A DNA stretch of 64,000 nt from Nitrospirota bacterium (GTDB taxonomy: Bacteria > Nitrospirota > Nitrospiria > Nitrospirales > Nitrospiraceae): the NCBI GenBank assembly GCA_030682135.1, contig JAUXQT010000086.1, forward strand, positions 1 through 64,000. The letters are read 5' to 3'. The position numbers and the translations under genes are program-made. Every line of letters begins with the position of its first letter. Position 1 is the stretch's first letter. Below are positions 1-8,687 of this stretch, one piece after another. The notes under the pieces were generated by a model. That model did not search any database. It was not told where the DNA came from and saw only the letters and a list, made by a program, of their open reading frames with translations.

Positions 1-84
1 TCGCAACGACTGGCCGTGGGCCAGCCCCAGACTCAAGGTTTCACGTTCTTCGGCACTCATGTGTTTATAGGATCTCGTGTGCAT
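1..84 (-). CDS. IS30-family transposase, N-terminal 28 codons (partial)
   Basis: An ATG at 84 opens a frame that runs off the window edge. The visible residues include YKHMSAEERE followed by LAHGQSLR, the usual start of IS30 transposases: a helix-turn-helix that binds the terminal repeats, introduced by a K-H-(L/M)-S-x-E-E-R motif. The catalytic DDE domain would lie outside the window. A second in-frame ATG at 60 could also be the start. Family assignment rests on this short N-terminus and the adjacent repeat-like sequence. Confidence 0.6.
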   Translation of the reverse strand, partial: MHTRSYKHMSAEERETLSLGLAHGQSLR

Positions 85-140
85 GGCAACACCGTAGCCC
101 ATCCGGGCCTGTAGTGTTGCACTTGGAGTTAGAACTCAAG
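1..140 (-). mobile_element. IS30-family insertion sequence, left part outside window
   Basis: The end of an insertion sequence that continues beyond the window. It contains the first codons of an IS30-type transposase on the minus strand. Between these and the neighbouring PAS gene lies TGTTGCACTT near 113-124, which resembles IS30-family terminal repeats. The boundary is placed near 140 because the PAS reading frame loses family similarity there. The other end and any target duplication cannot be seen. Confidence 0.65.
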
Positions 141-1370
141 ATGGGAAAAACTCGGTTCACGGCCCGCCATCACGGCTGTCATACCCTTGAGAATGGCCGG
201 GGCTTTCGGCTGTCCGTCGGCGATCGCACGCCGGCAGGCGTCCAGGTAATTCTGCCCGACCTCGCCGCCGACGAACGCGGGATGCGCATTGCCGCGGGCA
301 AAATCTTTCCAGGCTTCGTTCGTCTGGAGGATGGCCCCGTCCCTGCCCAGCACGCAAACATGCGCGGTGAGCGAGTCCAGAACCGAGCGGGTAAAGGCCT
401 CGCTGGCCTGCAGCACCTCCTCCGCACGCTTCCGTTCGGTGATATCGCGCAGAATGACGGTGAATAGCGCCCGATCGCCGACCCGGATATGAGAGATGGA
501 GGCCTCGAAGGGAAACTCCTCTCCGGTGGCTCGCAGGCCGAACAAGGTGCCGCCTCGTTCCTTCGCACGCGCGGGCGCTGCCGCCCTGGCGAAGGCGCTC
601 ATGTGACCCTGATGCGCCTGCCTGTACCGTTCTGGAATGAACCGGTCGAGTGGCTGTCCGACCGCATCGGCAGCCGGGCAGCCAAACATGGATTCTGCCG
701 CGCGGTTGAAGAGCAATATCCGTTGTTCCTCGTCCACGGTGATGATGGCATCCATTGCCGACGAGATAATCCCATCGAGCTGCGCCCGTTGAGCCTCCAG
801 CTCCTGCTCCGCCCGCTTGCGATCGCTCACGTCCAGCAGCGATATCCGCCAATGGGTGATGGGCCCCGACTCCTCGTGAACCACAAGACTCTCGAGATAG
901 AGGCAGCAGGCGGCGCCGGCCTTTTCCCGGAGATGCACCTCACAGGTTTGCCTCGTGCCCGCCGTCAAGACCCCCTGACAATGGCGGTGGAATGTCCCTT
1001 GATCCTCCGCGGCAATACAGCCTGTGAGTGATTGTCCGATCAAGTCTTTCCGGTTGATCCCGAGCAGGGTCCCGGCCCTCAGGTTGGCCTCAACGATCGT
1101 AGCCTGCCTATCCAGCGTGAGATGACCGGCCGGGGAAAAATCGTACAGATCCAGATACCGGTCGCGCGCGACTTCCAGCTCCATCTGGGCCCGGCGCAGC
1201 TCCTCGTTCTGCATCTCCAGCTCGATCTGATGCACTTGCAGTTCGTGCACGAGCTGTTGCACATCCTTGACCGGCATCGCCTCGACCTCACGATTGGTCG
1301 CCCGGAGCAGTTCCTCTGCCTGCCGGCGAAGATCTGTGCGTTTTGTGGATCGATCTGGTTTCTTTGCCAT
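129..1370 (-). pseudogene. PAS-domain sensor protein truncated by IS30 insertion
   Basis: The remaining 413 residues hold a coiled-coil N-terminus (about 1-65) with the ELQVHQIELEMQNEEL motif, followed by three PAS/PAC domains (about 66-185, 195-315 and 325-413). The third PAS ends abruptly at residue 413: after FSH the frame reads LEF and then stops inside the presumed IS30 end. No kinase, GGDEF or LuxR output domain remains, so this is probably the stub of a sensor kinase or hybrid protein. Its first 90 residues are nearly identical to those of the downstream-numbered kinase at 1409-2830, indicating tandem duplication. It would be transcribed after that kinase and the CheB/CheR fusion. Confidence 0.7.
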
Positions 1371-1408
1371 GGTTGCGATGTGACGGGCCGACGTCGAACG
1401 ATCAGGTC

Positions 1409-2830
1409 TCAGCCTTCACGCTCGACTGCTTCCTCTCCAAGCGCACAGGTCGATGAAGCCTCATCGAAGGGACAGGCGCAGAGACTGTCCCGATGGACCT
1501 CTGTCTGCAGGGTGGCGGCTGTGTCGCGCCGGGAGCCACTGGCCCGCAGCTCAGGGGTCCGCAGGGGACAGTCCTCCTGCCCTGCGCTAACATGCAGGCC
1601 CTGCATCGTCGAGAGGTTCAGCACCAGACAAGTGCCCTGCTGAGATTTCGAACGAACAGTTAATGTCGCGCCGAGTCTGGCCGCGCGGGCCTCCATGTTG
1701 ACCAGGCCACGGCCCCCTGTCGAGCGGGCCTTCCGATCGAAGCCGGCCCCGTTGTCTCGCACCACAAAAAATGCCGCGCCCTTCCGCTGCAGGAGGGAGA
1801 CCTGCACGACCGTGGCCTTGGCATGCCGGAAGCTGTTACTCAACGCCTCCTTGGCCAGCTTGAGTAACTCCAGGCGCTGCGCCTGCGACAGTCCGGCCTC
1901 GGCAGCATCGTCGACGGACACCCGCACAGTCTGGCCATGGAGCCGGGCCAGCATGCCGGCCATGGCACGAAGCGACGCCGACAGATCGGCCTCTGCCTGC
2001 GCAGCGGTCGGCAGAGGCCTCGACTCAAGCTCCTGCATGAAGGTCCGCACATCTCCCATCGCTTCGTTGAGTGCGCCGATGCCTTGAGTCAGCATCCCGG
2101 CAACCGTCCCCTGGCTCTTCGGGAGGCTCAGCTTGCACCGTTCGAGGCCCAGACCGATAGCGTAGAGAGATTGGAGCATCCCGTCATGGAGGTCATGACT
2201 GAGCTTCACCCGCTGCTCCAGGCTCCGTTGCCGCTCGAGTCCCTGCTGTTGCTCCCGCTCCAGAGCTTCGACGCGTTTGCGCTCTGTGATATTCTCCAAC
2301 ACGGAGAGAATACGGGTATGCCGCCCCTCCTCATCCTGCACGGCGACCGATTCGAACTGGACCGGGACCGGCACGCCGGCTCGTCCGATGAGGTCTACTG
2401 CACAGACGTGGCGGATATCTTGATCGAACGGCTCACGGAGATGCTGATGGAACATCGGCTGATCCTTCCTGGCCACGAATCGTATGACTGGTTCACCCAG
2501 CAGATCCTTCCGGTTGACCCCGAGCAGCTTGCAGGCCGGAAGATTGGCACCCAAGATCGTCCCCTGGAGATCCAGCGTCAAGTAGCCGACTGGCGCAGAA
2601 TCATAGAGCGCCACATACCGGTCGCGGGCTGCTTCGAGTGCCATCTGGGCCCGGCGCAGCTCGTCGTTCTGCATCTCCAGCTCGATCTGCTGCACCTGCA
2701 GTTCGTGCACGAGCTGTTGCACATCCTTGACCGGCATCGCCTCGATGTCACGATTGGTCGCCCGGAGCAGTTCCTCTGCCTGACGGCGAAGGGCCGTGGC
2801 CTTCGTGAGTTTGTCCGGCGTCTTGGCCAT
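1409..2830 (-). CDS. PAS-domain NarL-type sensor histidine kinase
   Basis: A 473-residue cytoplasmic sensor kinase without membrane segments. An N-terminal coiled coil (about 1-65) precedes a PAS/PAC domain (about 66-190). A HisKA_3 dimerisation domain follows with the phospho-acceptor His in SHDLHDGMLQS (about 218). The HATPase_c domain has an N-box (KEALSNSFRHA), G1 (DNGAGFD) and G2 (GRGLVNM) motifs. About 80 residues without recognisable domain follow the ATPase. HisKA_3 kinases normally pair with NarL/FixJ response regulators, and none is encoded beside it, so the partner is remote or lost with the IS30 event. It sits in a minus-strand cluster with the CheB/CheR fusion. Confidence 0.9.
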   Translation of the reverse strand: MAKTPDKLTKATALRRQAEELLRATNRDIEAMPVKDVQQLVHELQVQQIELEMQNDELRRAQMALEAARDRYVALYDSAPVGYLTLDLQGTILGANLPACKLLGVNRKDLLGEPVIRFVARKDQPMFHQHLREPFDQDIRHVCAVDLIGRAGVPVPVQFESVAVQDEEGRHTRILSVLENITERKRVEALEREQQQGLERQRSLEQRVKLSHDLHDGMLQSLYAIGLGLERCKLSLPKSQGTVAGMLTQGIGALNEAMGDVRTFMQELESRPLPTAAQAEADLSASLRAMAGMLARLHGQTVRVSVDDAAEAGLSQAQRLELLKLAKEALSNSFRHAKATVVQVSLLQRKGAAFFVVRDNGAGFDRKARSTGGRGLVNMEARAARLGATLTVRSKSQQGTCLVLNLSTMQGLHVSAGQEDCPLRTPELRASGSRRDTAATLQTEVHRDSLCACPFDEASSTCALGEEAVEREG

Positions 2831-2845
2831 CGCAACTCCCCTGGC

Positions 2846-2910
2846 TAGGCTGAAGGCTGAAGGGGCTCAGGCTGAAGTATTCAGGACTCGGAACTTCAGC
2901 CTTCAGCCTA
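2846..2910. repeat. Intergenic palindrome, AGGCTGAAGG family
   Basis: A 17-base arm TAGGCTGAAGGCTGAAG (2846-2862) is matched by its exact complement at 2894-2910. The element fills most of the gap between two minus-strand genes. It shares the AGGCTGAAGG motif with the palindrome at 7574-7614. It may act as a terminator or mRNA-stabilising hairpin; this is inference. Confidence 0.75.
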
Positions 2911-2922
2911 ACCCCCTTCAGC

Positions 2923-5900
2923 CTACTCCGCAGCCTTCCCGCCAGACCCCTTCACCTCTTCCATCGCTAACAAAATTTTGCCTGGTTCATGCAACGCCTG
3001 CTCAAGTCGACGGCCATTGAGCGCCAAGACCCTCCGTCCGATCTGAGGGAACGCCTGGTCCACGATAAAGTCCCGGAACGAGCGGTTCTTCGGCAGAATC
3101 TCTTCCAGCAGTTGACGCAAGTCCGGCCTGTTCCAGGCCCCGTTGCAGAGGTGGTAGAGGAGCTGCTGCTCGACCTCCCGCGGCTGCACCTGAAAGGTCC
3201 GGTAGAAGGACTGATTGGCCAAGACCACACGGAGCTGGTCGTCCAGCACGAGCAAGGGCTCACGCACCGTCTCCACGATGCTGGCGGCCACGTCGCGCGA
3301 GGCTTGGATGACCTGCTCCGCGTGCCTCAACTTGGTGATGTCCTGAAACGTCAGCACGAGCCCGTCGATGGTGTTCTTGCCGGTCCGATAGGGCAGGATC
3401 CGCATGAAAAACCAGCTCCCGTCGGCGGACTGAACTTCCCGCTCCTTGACGACGAGCGTCTGGAGCACGTCCTGCGCATCGTCCAACAACCGATCATAGG
3501 TCAGCTTCGAGACGATGTCCGACAGGGGACGCCCGACATCGACGGCGATCAGGCAGCTCACCCGCTTCGCCTCCAACGTGAACCGCTTGATGCGCAGCTC
3601 GTTGTCCAGAAAGATGGTGGCGATCTCCGTGCTGTTCAGGAGATTCTGCAAATCGTCGTTCGCGGCCGCGAGCGCATCGAGCTTGCCATGGAGTTCGGCG
3701 TTGACGGTCACCAGTTCTTCGTTGAGGGATTGCATCTCTTCCTTCGCCGTCTCCAATTCCTCATTGGTGCTTTGCAGCTCTTCGTTGGTGGATTGCAATT
3801 CCTCGTTGGTGGACTTCAGCTCCTCATTGGAGGTTTGCTGTTCCTCGATCGTCCGTTGCAGCCGCTGCTTCGTGAACTCCAGTTCCTGCAGGAGCCCGGG
3901 CTCCCCTTTCTTCATCGGTGCGGCCACTTGCGCCGGAGCAACCTTTCTTCTGGAAGTGTTGTCCGCCCGCACCGTTTCAAACGTGACGAGAAACAGGCCC
4001 TGGAGGGCCTCCGGCTCGACAATCCTCTTGACCGTCAGGTTGACCAGGATGAAATGGCCGTTGGTCTTCACCCTCACGTCGCGGCGCAGGACTTCGCCCT
4101 CCTGTCTCGCCGCCTGATGGAGCGCGGCCGCCAGGTCATGGCGCAATCCTTCCCGCGCCATCTCCACCAGATGGTGTGTCGGCGGGCCTGGCGCCGGCTC
4201 AAGATAGGCACCGGTGTGGCCGTGCGTGTAGACGACCTCGCCACGGGCGTTCACGAGGACCGATGCCGGCGCGTAGCGCGAGACCAACAGCTTCTGGATG
4301 AGATCGGAGATCGGGGCGGGGCGCGTGGCGGGAAGGAGCCCCTCGGACTCCGCGCGGGTCTCGGTGGTCCCTCTCATCAATCCCTGCGGAAACCGTTCCA
4401 GGCGCGGAAACGTGCCGGACTCCGCCGTCCGCCTAAACAGCTTCCATTTCCGGTCGATGACGGTAAACAGCTCTTCGAACTCCCCGACCGTTTCGGACGT
4501 CCCGAGAAACAGGACGCCGTTCGGCTTCAAGGCGTAGTGGAACAGCGGCAGGATCTTGTGCTGCGCCTGGGCATCCAGATAGATCAAGAGATTGCGGCAG
4601 GACAGGAGGTCCAGCTTCGTAAAGGGAGCATCGGTCAGGAGGTTATGCTGGGCAAACACGACGAGATCCCGAATCTCCTTCGTGACCCGGTAACTGCTGT
4701 CTTCCTTGGTAAAGAACCGCTGCAGGCGCGCCGGGGTGAGGTCCCCGGCGATGCCGACCGGGTAGAGGGCGGCGCGTGCCTGGTCAATAGCCCGGCTATC
4801 GAGATCGGATGCAAAAATCTGGACGGTGAGCCGGAGCTTCTTCTGCGTCAGAAATTCCCGGAAGAGGATGGCGAGCGAATAGGCCTCCTCTCCGGTGGAA
4901 CAACCGGCGACCCACAGGCGCAGGGTCGCGCCCTCCGGCTTGCCCTCCACGAGCGCGGGCAGCACTTTCTGTTCGAGGGCCTCGAAGGCATGGGGATCGC
5001 GAAAGAAGCTGGTGACCCCGATGAGCAGCTCCTGGAACAGGGCGTCGAGTTCGTGCGGATTCGAGAGCACAAACCGGAGATACGATTTCAAATTTTCGAT
5101 CTGATGCACGTTCATCCGGCGTTCGATGCGCCGTTGAATCGTGTTTTCTTTGTAGAGCGCAAAATCGTTCCCGGTCCGATCGCGCAAGAGAATGAAGATT
5201 TTGCGCAACGTCTGAGAGGTATCGCCTTCAGGAAGCAGGAGCGCCGGCTTCGTCAAGCTGCGCGCGTAGGCGCTCAACGGCTCCGCCATCTGCCCCGGCG
5301 GCTGGACCACATCGATCACCCCGGCGGTGATGGCGCTGCGCGGCATGCTCTGATACTTGGCCGATTGCGGATCCTGCGCGATCGTCATGCCGGACTCGGC
5401 CTTGATCGCCCGCAACCCCACCGTGCCGTCGCTGCCGGTCCCGGACAGGACGATGCCGACGGCTCGTTGCTTCTGGTCTTCCGCCAGCGAACGGAAAAAA
5501 TAATCGATGGGCAGCGGTACCCGCTCCTGCGAGTCCGGCTCCATGAAGTGCAGGATGCCATGCAGGATTGCCAGGTTCATGCCGCCCGGCGCCATATAGA
5601 CGCCATCGGCCTCCACCGCCATCCCGTCCTTAGCCTCCACCACCGGCATCGCGGTGCATTTACTGAGCAGGCTCGGCAGGAGACTGACATGGCCCGCATG
5701 CTGGTGCGAGACCACCACGAAGGCCATCCCGCTGCCGGGAGGCATGTGGCGGAAGAACTCTTCCATCGCTTCCAACCCGCCGGCGGAGGCGCCGATCCCG
5801 ACAATGAGAAAGCCGGGCGGTTCTGTGTGCAGGGGTATCGATGGAGCGGTCTCAGCCGGAGGACGTCTGCCCTTGACCGGCCGCCGCTTGGCGGCCTTGT

Positions 5901-5958
5901 GCGTGGCGCCGCGCTTGGCTGTATCGTTGGTTCGAGAGGTCTTCTTCGCCGCCGCCAT
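2923..5958 (-). CDS. CheB/CheR fusion protein with coiled coil and PAS domains
   Basis: A 1011-residue fusion. After a basic, low-complexity N-terminus (about 1-45) comes a CheB methylesterase domain (about 48-235) with the catalytic Ser in GASAGG, His in HQHAGH and Asp in GTGSDG. It lacks the usual receiver domain. A CheR methyltransferase domain (about 255-520) has the SAM-binding AGCSTGEEAYS motif. A glutamate-rich coiled coil with repeated STNEELQ units (about 690-770) leads into two PAS-like domains, with no kinase domain at the end. Such fusions act in signalling rather than classical chemotaxis. The ATG at 5958 has GAGGAG eight bases upstream; an upstream in-frame start at 6012 lacks this. 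The two PAS genes follow in the same direction. Confidence 0.9.
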   Translation of the reverse strand: MAAAKKTSRTNDTAKRGATHKAAKRRPVKGRRPPAETAPSIPLHTEPPGFLIVGIGASAGGLEAMEEFFRHMPPGSGMAFVVVSHQHAGHVSLLPSLLSKCTAMPVVEAKDGMAVEADGVYMAPGGMNLAILHGILHFMEPDSQERVPLPIDYFFRSLAEDQKQRAVGIVLSGTGSDGTVGLRAIKAESGMTIAQDPQSAKYQSMPRSAITAGVIDVVQPPGQMAEPLSAYARSLTKPALLLPEGDTSQTLRKIFILLRDRTGNDFALYKENTIQRRIERRMNVHQIENLKSYLRFVLSNPHELDALFQELLIGVTSFFRDPHAFEALEQKVLPALVEGKPEGATLRLWVAGCSTGEEAYSLAILFREFLTQKKLRLTVQIFASDLDSRAIDQARAALYPVGIAGDLTPARLQRFFTKEDSSYRVTKEIRDLVVFAQHNLLTDAPFTKLDLLSCRNLLIYLDAQAQHKILPLFHYALKPNGVLFLGTSETVGEFEELFTVIDRKWKLFRRTAESGTFPRLERFPQGLMRGTTETRAESEGLLPATRPAPISDLIQKLLVSRYAPASVLVNARGEVVYTHGHTGAYLEPAPGPPTHHLVEMAREGLRHDLAAALHQAARQEGEVLRRDVRVKTNGHFILVNLTVKRIVEPEALQGLFLVTFETVRADNTSRRKVAPAQVAAPMKKGEPGLLQELEFTKQRLQRTIEEQQTSNEELKSTNEELQSTNEELQSTNEELETAKEEMQSLNEELVTVNAELHGKLDALAAANDDLQNLLNSTEIATIFLDNELRIKRFTLEAKRVSCLIAVDVGRPLSDIVSKLTYDRLLDDAQDVLQTLVVKEREVQSADGSWFFMRILPYRTGKNTIDGLVLTFQDITKLRHAEQVIQASRDVAASIVETVREPLLVLDDQLRVVLANQSFYRTFQVQPREVEQQLLYHLCNGAWNRPDLRQLLEEILPKNRSFRDFIVDQAFPQIGRRVLALNGRRLEQALHEPGKILLAMEEVKGSGGKAAE

Positions 5959-6194
5959 ACGATCGACTCCTCGAGAGGGCAGAGACCGCAACATCGGAAT
6001 CAGCACCCGCAACTGGAGGGCCGATCTGACGCCAGAGTCTAGGCCATTTTTCTCGTTCGTACAAGCAACACGAACGCTGCCTGACAGGCGCTAGTAATGT
6101 CTGCTCCCAGGACTAGGGGGGTCCCTAGTTTCCCTAGGCAGACGCATCCCGTACAAGTTGTGCGGGAGCGCTACGCCTATGGGGGGAAGATCCT

Positions 6195-6434
6195 ATGCTT
6201 CGGACAGATACGCTTGAATCGGCCATCCGCCAGGTATTAACTCAGGTCGGTATCTGCACGCTCGAAGAACTCAACGAGCGGCTCCCCTACTCTTCATGGA
6301 ACCAGCTCTTTGCCGCGGTGGACCGGCTCACCAGGGACGGCATCGTCACCCTCCAGCGTCCTGGCTCGTCAGGCTATCTCGTCTCACTGGCACCGCGCCA
6401 GCCTGTCAAGGCAGGCCCCCTGCCACCATGCTGA
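6195..6434 (+). CDS. Small winged-helix-like protein
   Basis: A 79-residue protein of unknown function. The order LTQVG-CTLEEL-...-WNQLFAAVDRLTRDGIVTLQ-...-GYLVSL looks like a small winged helix: three helices and a two-stranded wing. The protein from 13407 has the same layout (IARSPGCNLED, WNQVFLEVDRLSREGQVCL, GYYVV), so the two form a family. The latter sits in front of a phosphoribosyltransferase/stress-protein operon, which hints at a regulatory role here too. GGGGGGAAG lies about six bases upstream of the ATG. DNA binding is inference from fold appearance only. Confidence 0.6.
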   Translation: MLRTDTLESAIRQVLTQVGICTLEELNERLPYSSWNQLFAAVDRLTRDGIVTLQRPGSSGYLVSLAPRQPVKAGPLPPC

Positions 6435-6601
6435 ATCCGGATCGCATCGTCATGCCCTCCCACATCGTCGAGTATGTTCGCAGGCTGCGTCAGGCCATGA
6501 ACGAAGGAGCCATTGTTGTGCAGGAACAACGAGACAGGACCGCGCCAGGCATCGTCGTGCTGCCTCCTTCCCATGAAAGCCTGCTACAACCTCTGCCCTG
6601 A
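6428..6601 (+). CDS. Small hypothetical protein (57 aa)
   Basis: A short frame whose ATG overlaps the last seven bases of the preceding gene, an arrangement typical of translational coupling. The product has an amphipathic helix (SHIVEYVRRLRQAMNEGAIV) and no recognised domain. Support is limited to position, overlap and plausible composition, so it may not be a real gene. Confidence 0.35.
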   Translation: MLNPDRIVMPSHIVEYVRRLRQAMNEGAIVVQEQRDRTAPGIVVLPPSHESLLQPLP

Positions 6602-6665
6602 CGCACCCACTCGTACCGGGATCTCCGATAGATGCCATCACCGTCTCCGGATCTCGTGTTTCACG

Positions 6666-6809
6666 CTAGCAGACTGTCCAACAAGGGCCGTTCAGCAAGG
6701 CCGCAGGGAGTGAGCGACTGAACGCTGACGAGCGCATCGTTTGTCGCTCACAGGTCATCACTCATCGTTCAACGTTTCCCGGCTGCGGCCTTTATCAACA
6801 GCCTGCTAG
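6666..6809. repeat. Long degenerate intergenic palindrome bounded by CTAGCAG
   Basis: CTAGCAGACTGT at the left end pairs with the complement of ACAGCCTGCTAG at the right end. Inside are the fragments AGCAAGGCCGCAG and GTGAGCGA, shared with the palindromes at 10021-10151 and 48975-49098, so it looks like a decayed or variant member of that family. The stretch 6602-6946 otherwise holds no gene I can support. Confidence 0.6.
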
Positions 6810-6946
6810 GAACCTATTCGGGAAGAACTGGGGAATTCCCCAGTTCCCCTCACGGCAACGAATTTGTATACCTACATCCTGACCTTCAACTTCACAGATC
6901 GCTCCGTGACCGATTCTGTCAGGCTGGTGCATGAAAGGAGGGTCGG

Positions 6947-7240
6947 ATGTCTCTTGAACAGGTATTCGATCCAACCATGCGTCCATTACCGTCCGCTCCG
7001 ATGAGCGACGCATTCATTGCGCCGGCGCTGCTCCCTGTCTGTTGTCTCTGCGGACTCATTCGCGACGATCGGCGATATCCTCCCGGCCTCGATTGCTGGC
7101 TCACGCAACGGACCTATCGCGCGGCCCATGGCATCGATCCGTCCGAGATCGCACAGACCCATACCTACTGCCCTGAATGTTTCACAAAGGTTCAGGAGGC
7201 GATGCGGCAATACTTCCGTGAGATCGGAACGAGGCCATGA
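6947..7240 (+). CDS. Small zinc-binding protein with two CxxC pairs
   Basis: A 97-residue protein with CCLCGL near residues 32-36 and CPEC near 75-78, a pattern suited to one structural zinc. It matches no family I can name with certainty. It has a strong ribosome-binding site (AAAGGAGGG). Its stop overlaps the start of the next gene (ATGA), so the two small zinc-ribbon-type proteins are probably made together. A soluble cytoplasmic location is likely because no signal peptide or membrane segment is seen. Confidence 0.65.
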   Translation: MSLEQVFDPTMRPLPSAPMSDAFIAPALLPVCCLCGLIRDDRRYPPGLDCWLTQRTYRAAHGIDPSEIAQTHTYCPECFTKVQEAMRQYFREIGTRP

Positions 7241-7587
7241 GCCGGCTAGCAGACGCTCCGAACGTCGGCGCGGCCCGTCAGGCAGTACGCCTTGCCTCGC
7301 GCGCCCAGCCATCGGCACTGCCTGGCCTATCCTGTCTGCGGTGCGGCGGCTTGCTGGTCACCAGCTTCACGGCCTCTCTGGAACGGGACGCCACCGGCAC
7401 ACCGGTCACGCTCCGGCGTTGCGTCAACTGTGGAGACTGCGTGGATCCTTTCATCCTGGCCAACCGGGGGAAGGGTCCCGGGCCGGTAGTCACGCGAGTA
7501 GGGCTGCCAAGAGGACCTCAGCAGACCGGACGGCCGCGGCATGTTTCAGTAAATGGTTCCTTTGTAGAAAAACAGGCTGAAGGCTGA
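7237..7587 (+). CDS. Small zinc-ribbon-like protein
   Basis: A 116-residue protein with CLRCGG (about 33-38) and CVNCGDC (about 62-68), likely one zinc ribbon. The C-terminal half is low complexity. The ATG overlaps the stop of the preceding gene by four bases. The stop codon lies inside the palindrome at 7574-7614, so the last residues (EKQAEG) are encoded by repeat sequence. Function is unknown; proteins of this kind are often transcription- or translation-associated. Confidence 0.6.
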   Translation: MSRLADAPNVGAARQAVRLASRAQPSALPGLSCLRCGGLLVTSFTASLERDATGTPVTLRRCVNCGDCVDPFILANRGKGPGPVVTRVGLPRGPQQTGRPRHVSVNGSFVEKQAEG

Positions 7588-7614
7588 AGACCGAAGCTTA
7601 CGCGCCTTCAGCCT
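7574..7614. terminator. Hairpin of the AGGCTGAAGG family, probable terminator
   Basis: AGGCTGAAGGC pairs perfectly with GCCTTCAGCCT across a 19-base spacer. It lies at the end of the zinc-ribbon pair and before the guanylyltransferase gene. No T-run follows, so intrinsic termination is uncertain. The arm motif is shared with 2846-2910. Confidence 0.45.
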
Positions 7615-7665
7615 ATCTACCTGAATCGCTGTATTTGTCTGTGACAATCAGGGAGGACGGACATC

Positions 7666-8670
7666 GTGAGTCTGCTAAACACCTCGGACCAGCTCTGGTC
7701 GATCATCCTGGCAGGAGGAGAGGGCACGAGGGTGAGTTCGCTGATCCATCGCTGGTTGGGCCAACCCACCCCGAAGCAATACTGCGCCTTCACCGGCAGA
7801 CGCTCCATGTTCCAGCATACGCTGGACCGGGCAGCCAAGCTGACGCCGCCGGAGCGCATCGTGACGGTGGCCGCCCATCGCCATTGCCGCGAGGCGCTGG
7901 CGCAATTGGATGGGAGGGGGAACAGCACGATTCTCTTCCAGCCGGCCAATCGCGACACGGCAGCCGGTGTCTTCCTGCCCTTGACCTATATCCGCGCCAG
8001 AGCCCCGAAGGCCACGGTGGTGCTCTACCCGTCCGATCATTTCGTCTATCCTGAAGCGCGGTTCCTCGACGCAGTCCGGCATGCGGTCAGAATCGCGGAG
8101 TCGCAACCCGATCGCCTGGTGATGTTGGGCGTCGCCCCGGATCGGCTGGAACTGGACTATGGGTGGATCCAGCCAGGCCAATCCCTCGACGACCTGCCGG
8201 GCGAACCGGTGCAGGCCGTCCGCTGGTTCCTGGAAAAACCGGGCGCCGCGCAGGCCGATGCCGCCTTACGGGCAGGCGCGCTCTGGAACATGCTGGTGTT
8301 CGCCGCCAACGTGGACTTGCTCTGGACATTGGGCTGGCAATGCCTGCCGGACATGATGCCGCTCTTCGAGCGGCTGAGCCAGGCCATCGGAGGGCCGGAA
8401 GAGGGGCGGGCCCTCGAGGCGATCTACCGGGACATGCCGGCGAAGAATTTCTCCTCCGACCTGCTGCAACGAGTCCCGGAGCGCCTGGCGGTCATCGAAC
8501 TGACCGGCGTGCTCTGGAGCGACTGGGGCAAGCCGGAACGGATTACCGAAACGCTGCGTCGGATCGATCGGCAACCATCGTTCCCGTTGAGCTGTCTCGA
8601 TCGGCCATTCGTCCCCTTCCCATTTGCTGCAGCGAATGGTGGATTGTCCATGAATACGTCATCCGTATAA
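7666..8670 (+). CDS. Mannose-1-phosphate guanylyltransferase-like sugar nucleotidyltransferase
   Basis: A 334-residue nucleotidyltransferase predicted to make GDP-mannose, or a related NDP-sugar, from the sugar-1-phosphate for surface polysaccharide. The N-terminus carries the pyrophosphorylase signature LAGGEGTR (about 16-23). A PKQYC motif (about 36-40) is typical of the guanylyltransferase branch, followed by YPSDHF and the acidic FLEKP motif. The C-terminal cupin or isomerase domain of bifunctional ManC/AlgA enzymes is missing. The start is a GTG with GGGAGG upstream. The DUF2934 gene follows after 17 bases. The exact nucleotide specificity is not proven. Confidence 0.8.
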   Translation: MSLLNTSDQLWSIILAGGEGTRVSSLIHRWLGQPTPKQYCAFTGRRSMFQHTLDRAAKLTPPERIVTVAAHRHCREALAQLDGRGNSTILFQPANRDTAAGVFLPLTYIRARAPKATVVLYPSDHFVYPEARFLDAVRHAVRIAESQPDRLVMLGVAPDRLELDYGWIQPGQSLDDLPGEPVQAVRWFLEKPGAAQADAALRAGALWNMLVFAANVDLLWTLGWQCLPDMMPLFERLSQAIGGPEEGRALEAIYRDMPAKNFSSDLLQRVPERLAVIELTGVLWSDWGKPERITETLRRIDRQPSFPLSCLDRPFVPFPFAAANGGLSMNTSSV

Positions 8671-8687
8671 TCGAAGGAGAACAGGCC

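Noticed and set aside
2989-6042. Very long open frame antisense to the CheB/CheR fusion
   Set aside because: It mirrors the codon structure of the real gene in GC-rich DNA, has no domain motifs and no ribosome site; the minus-strand protein has clear catalytic motifs.
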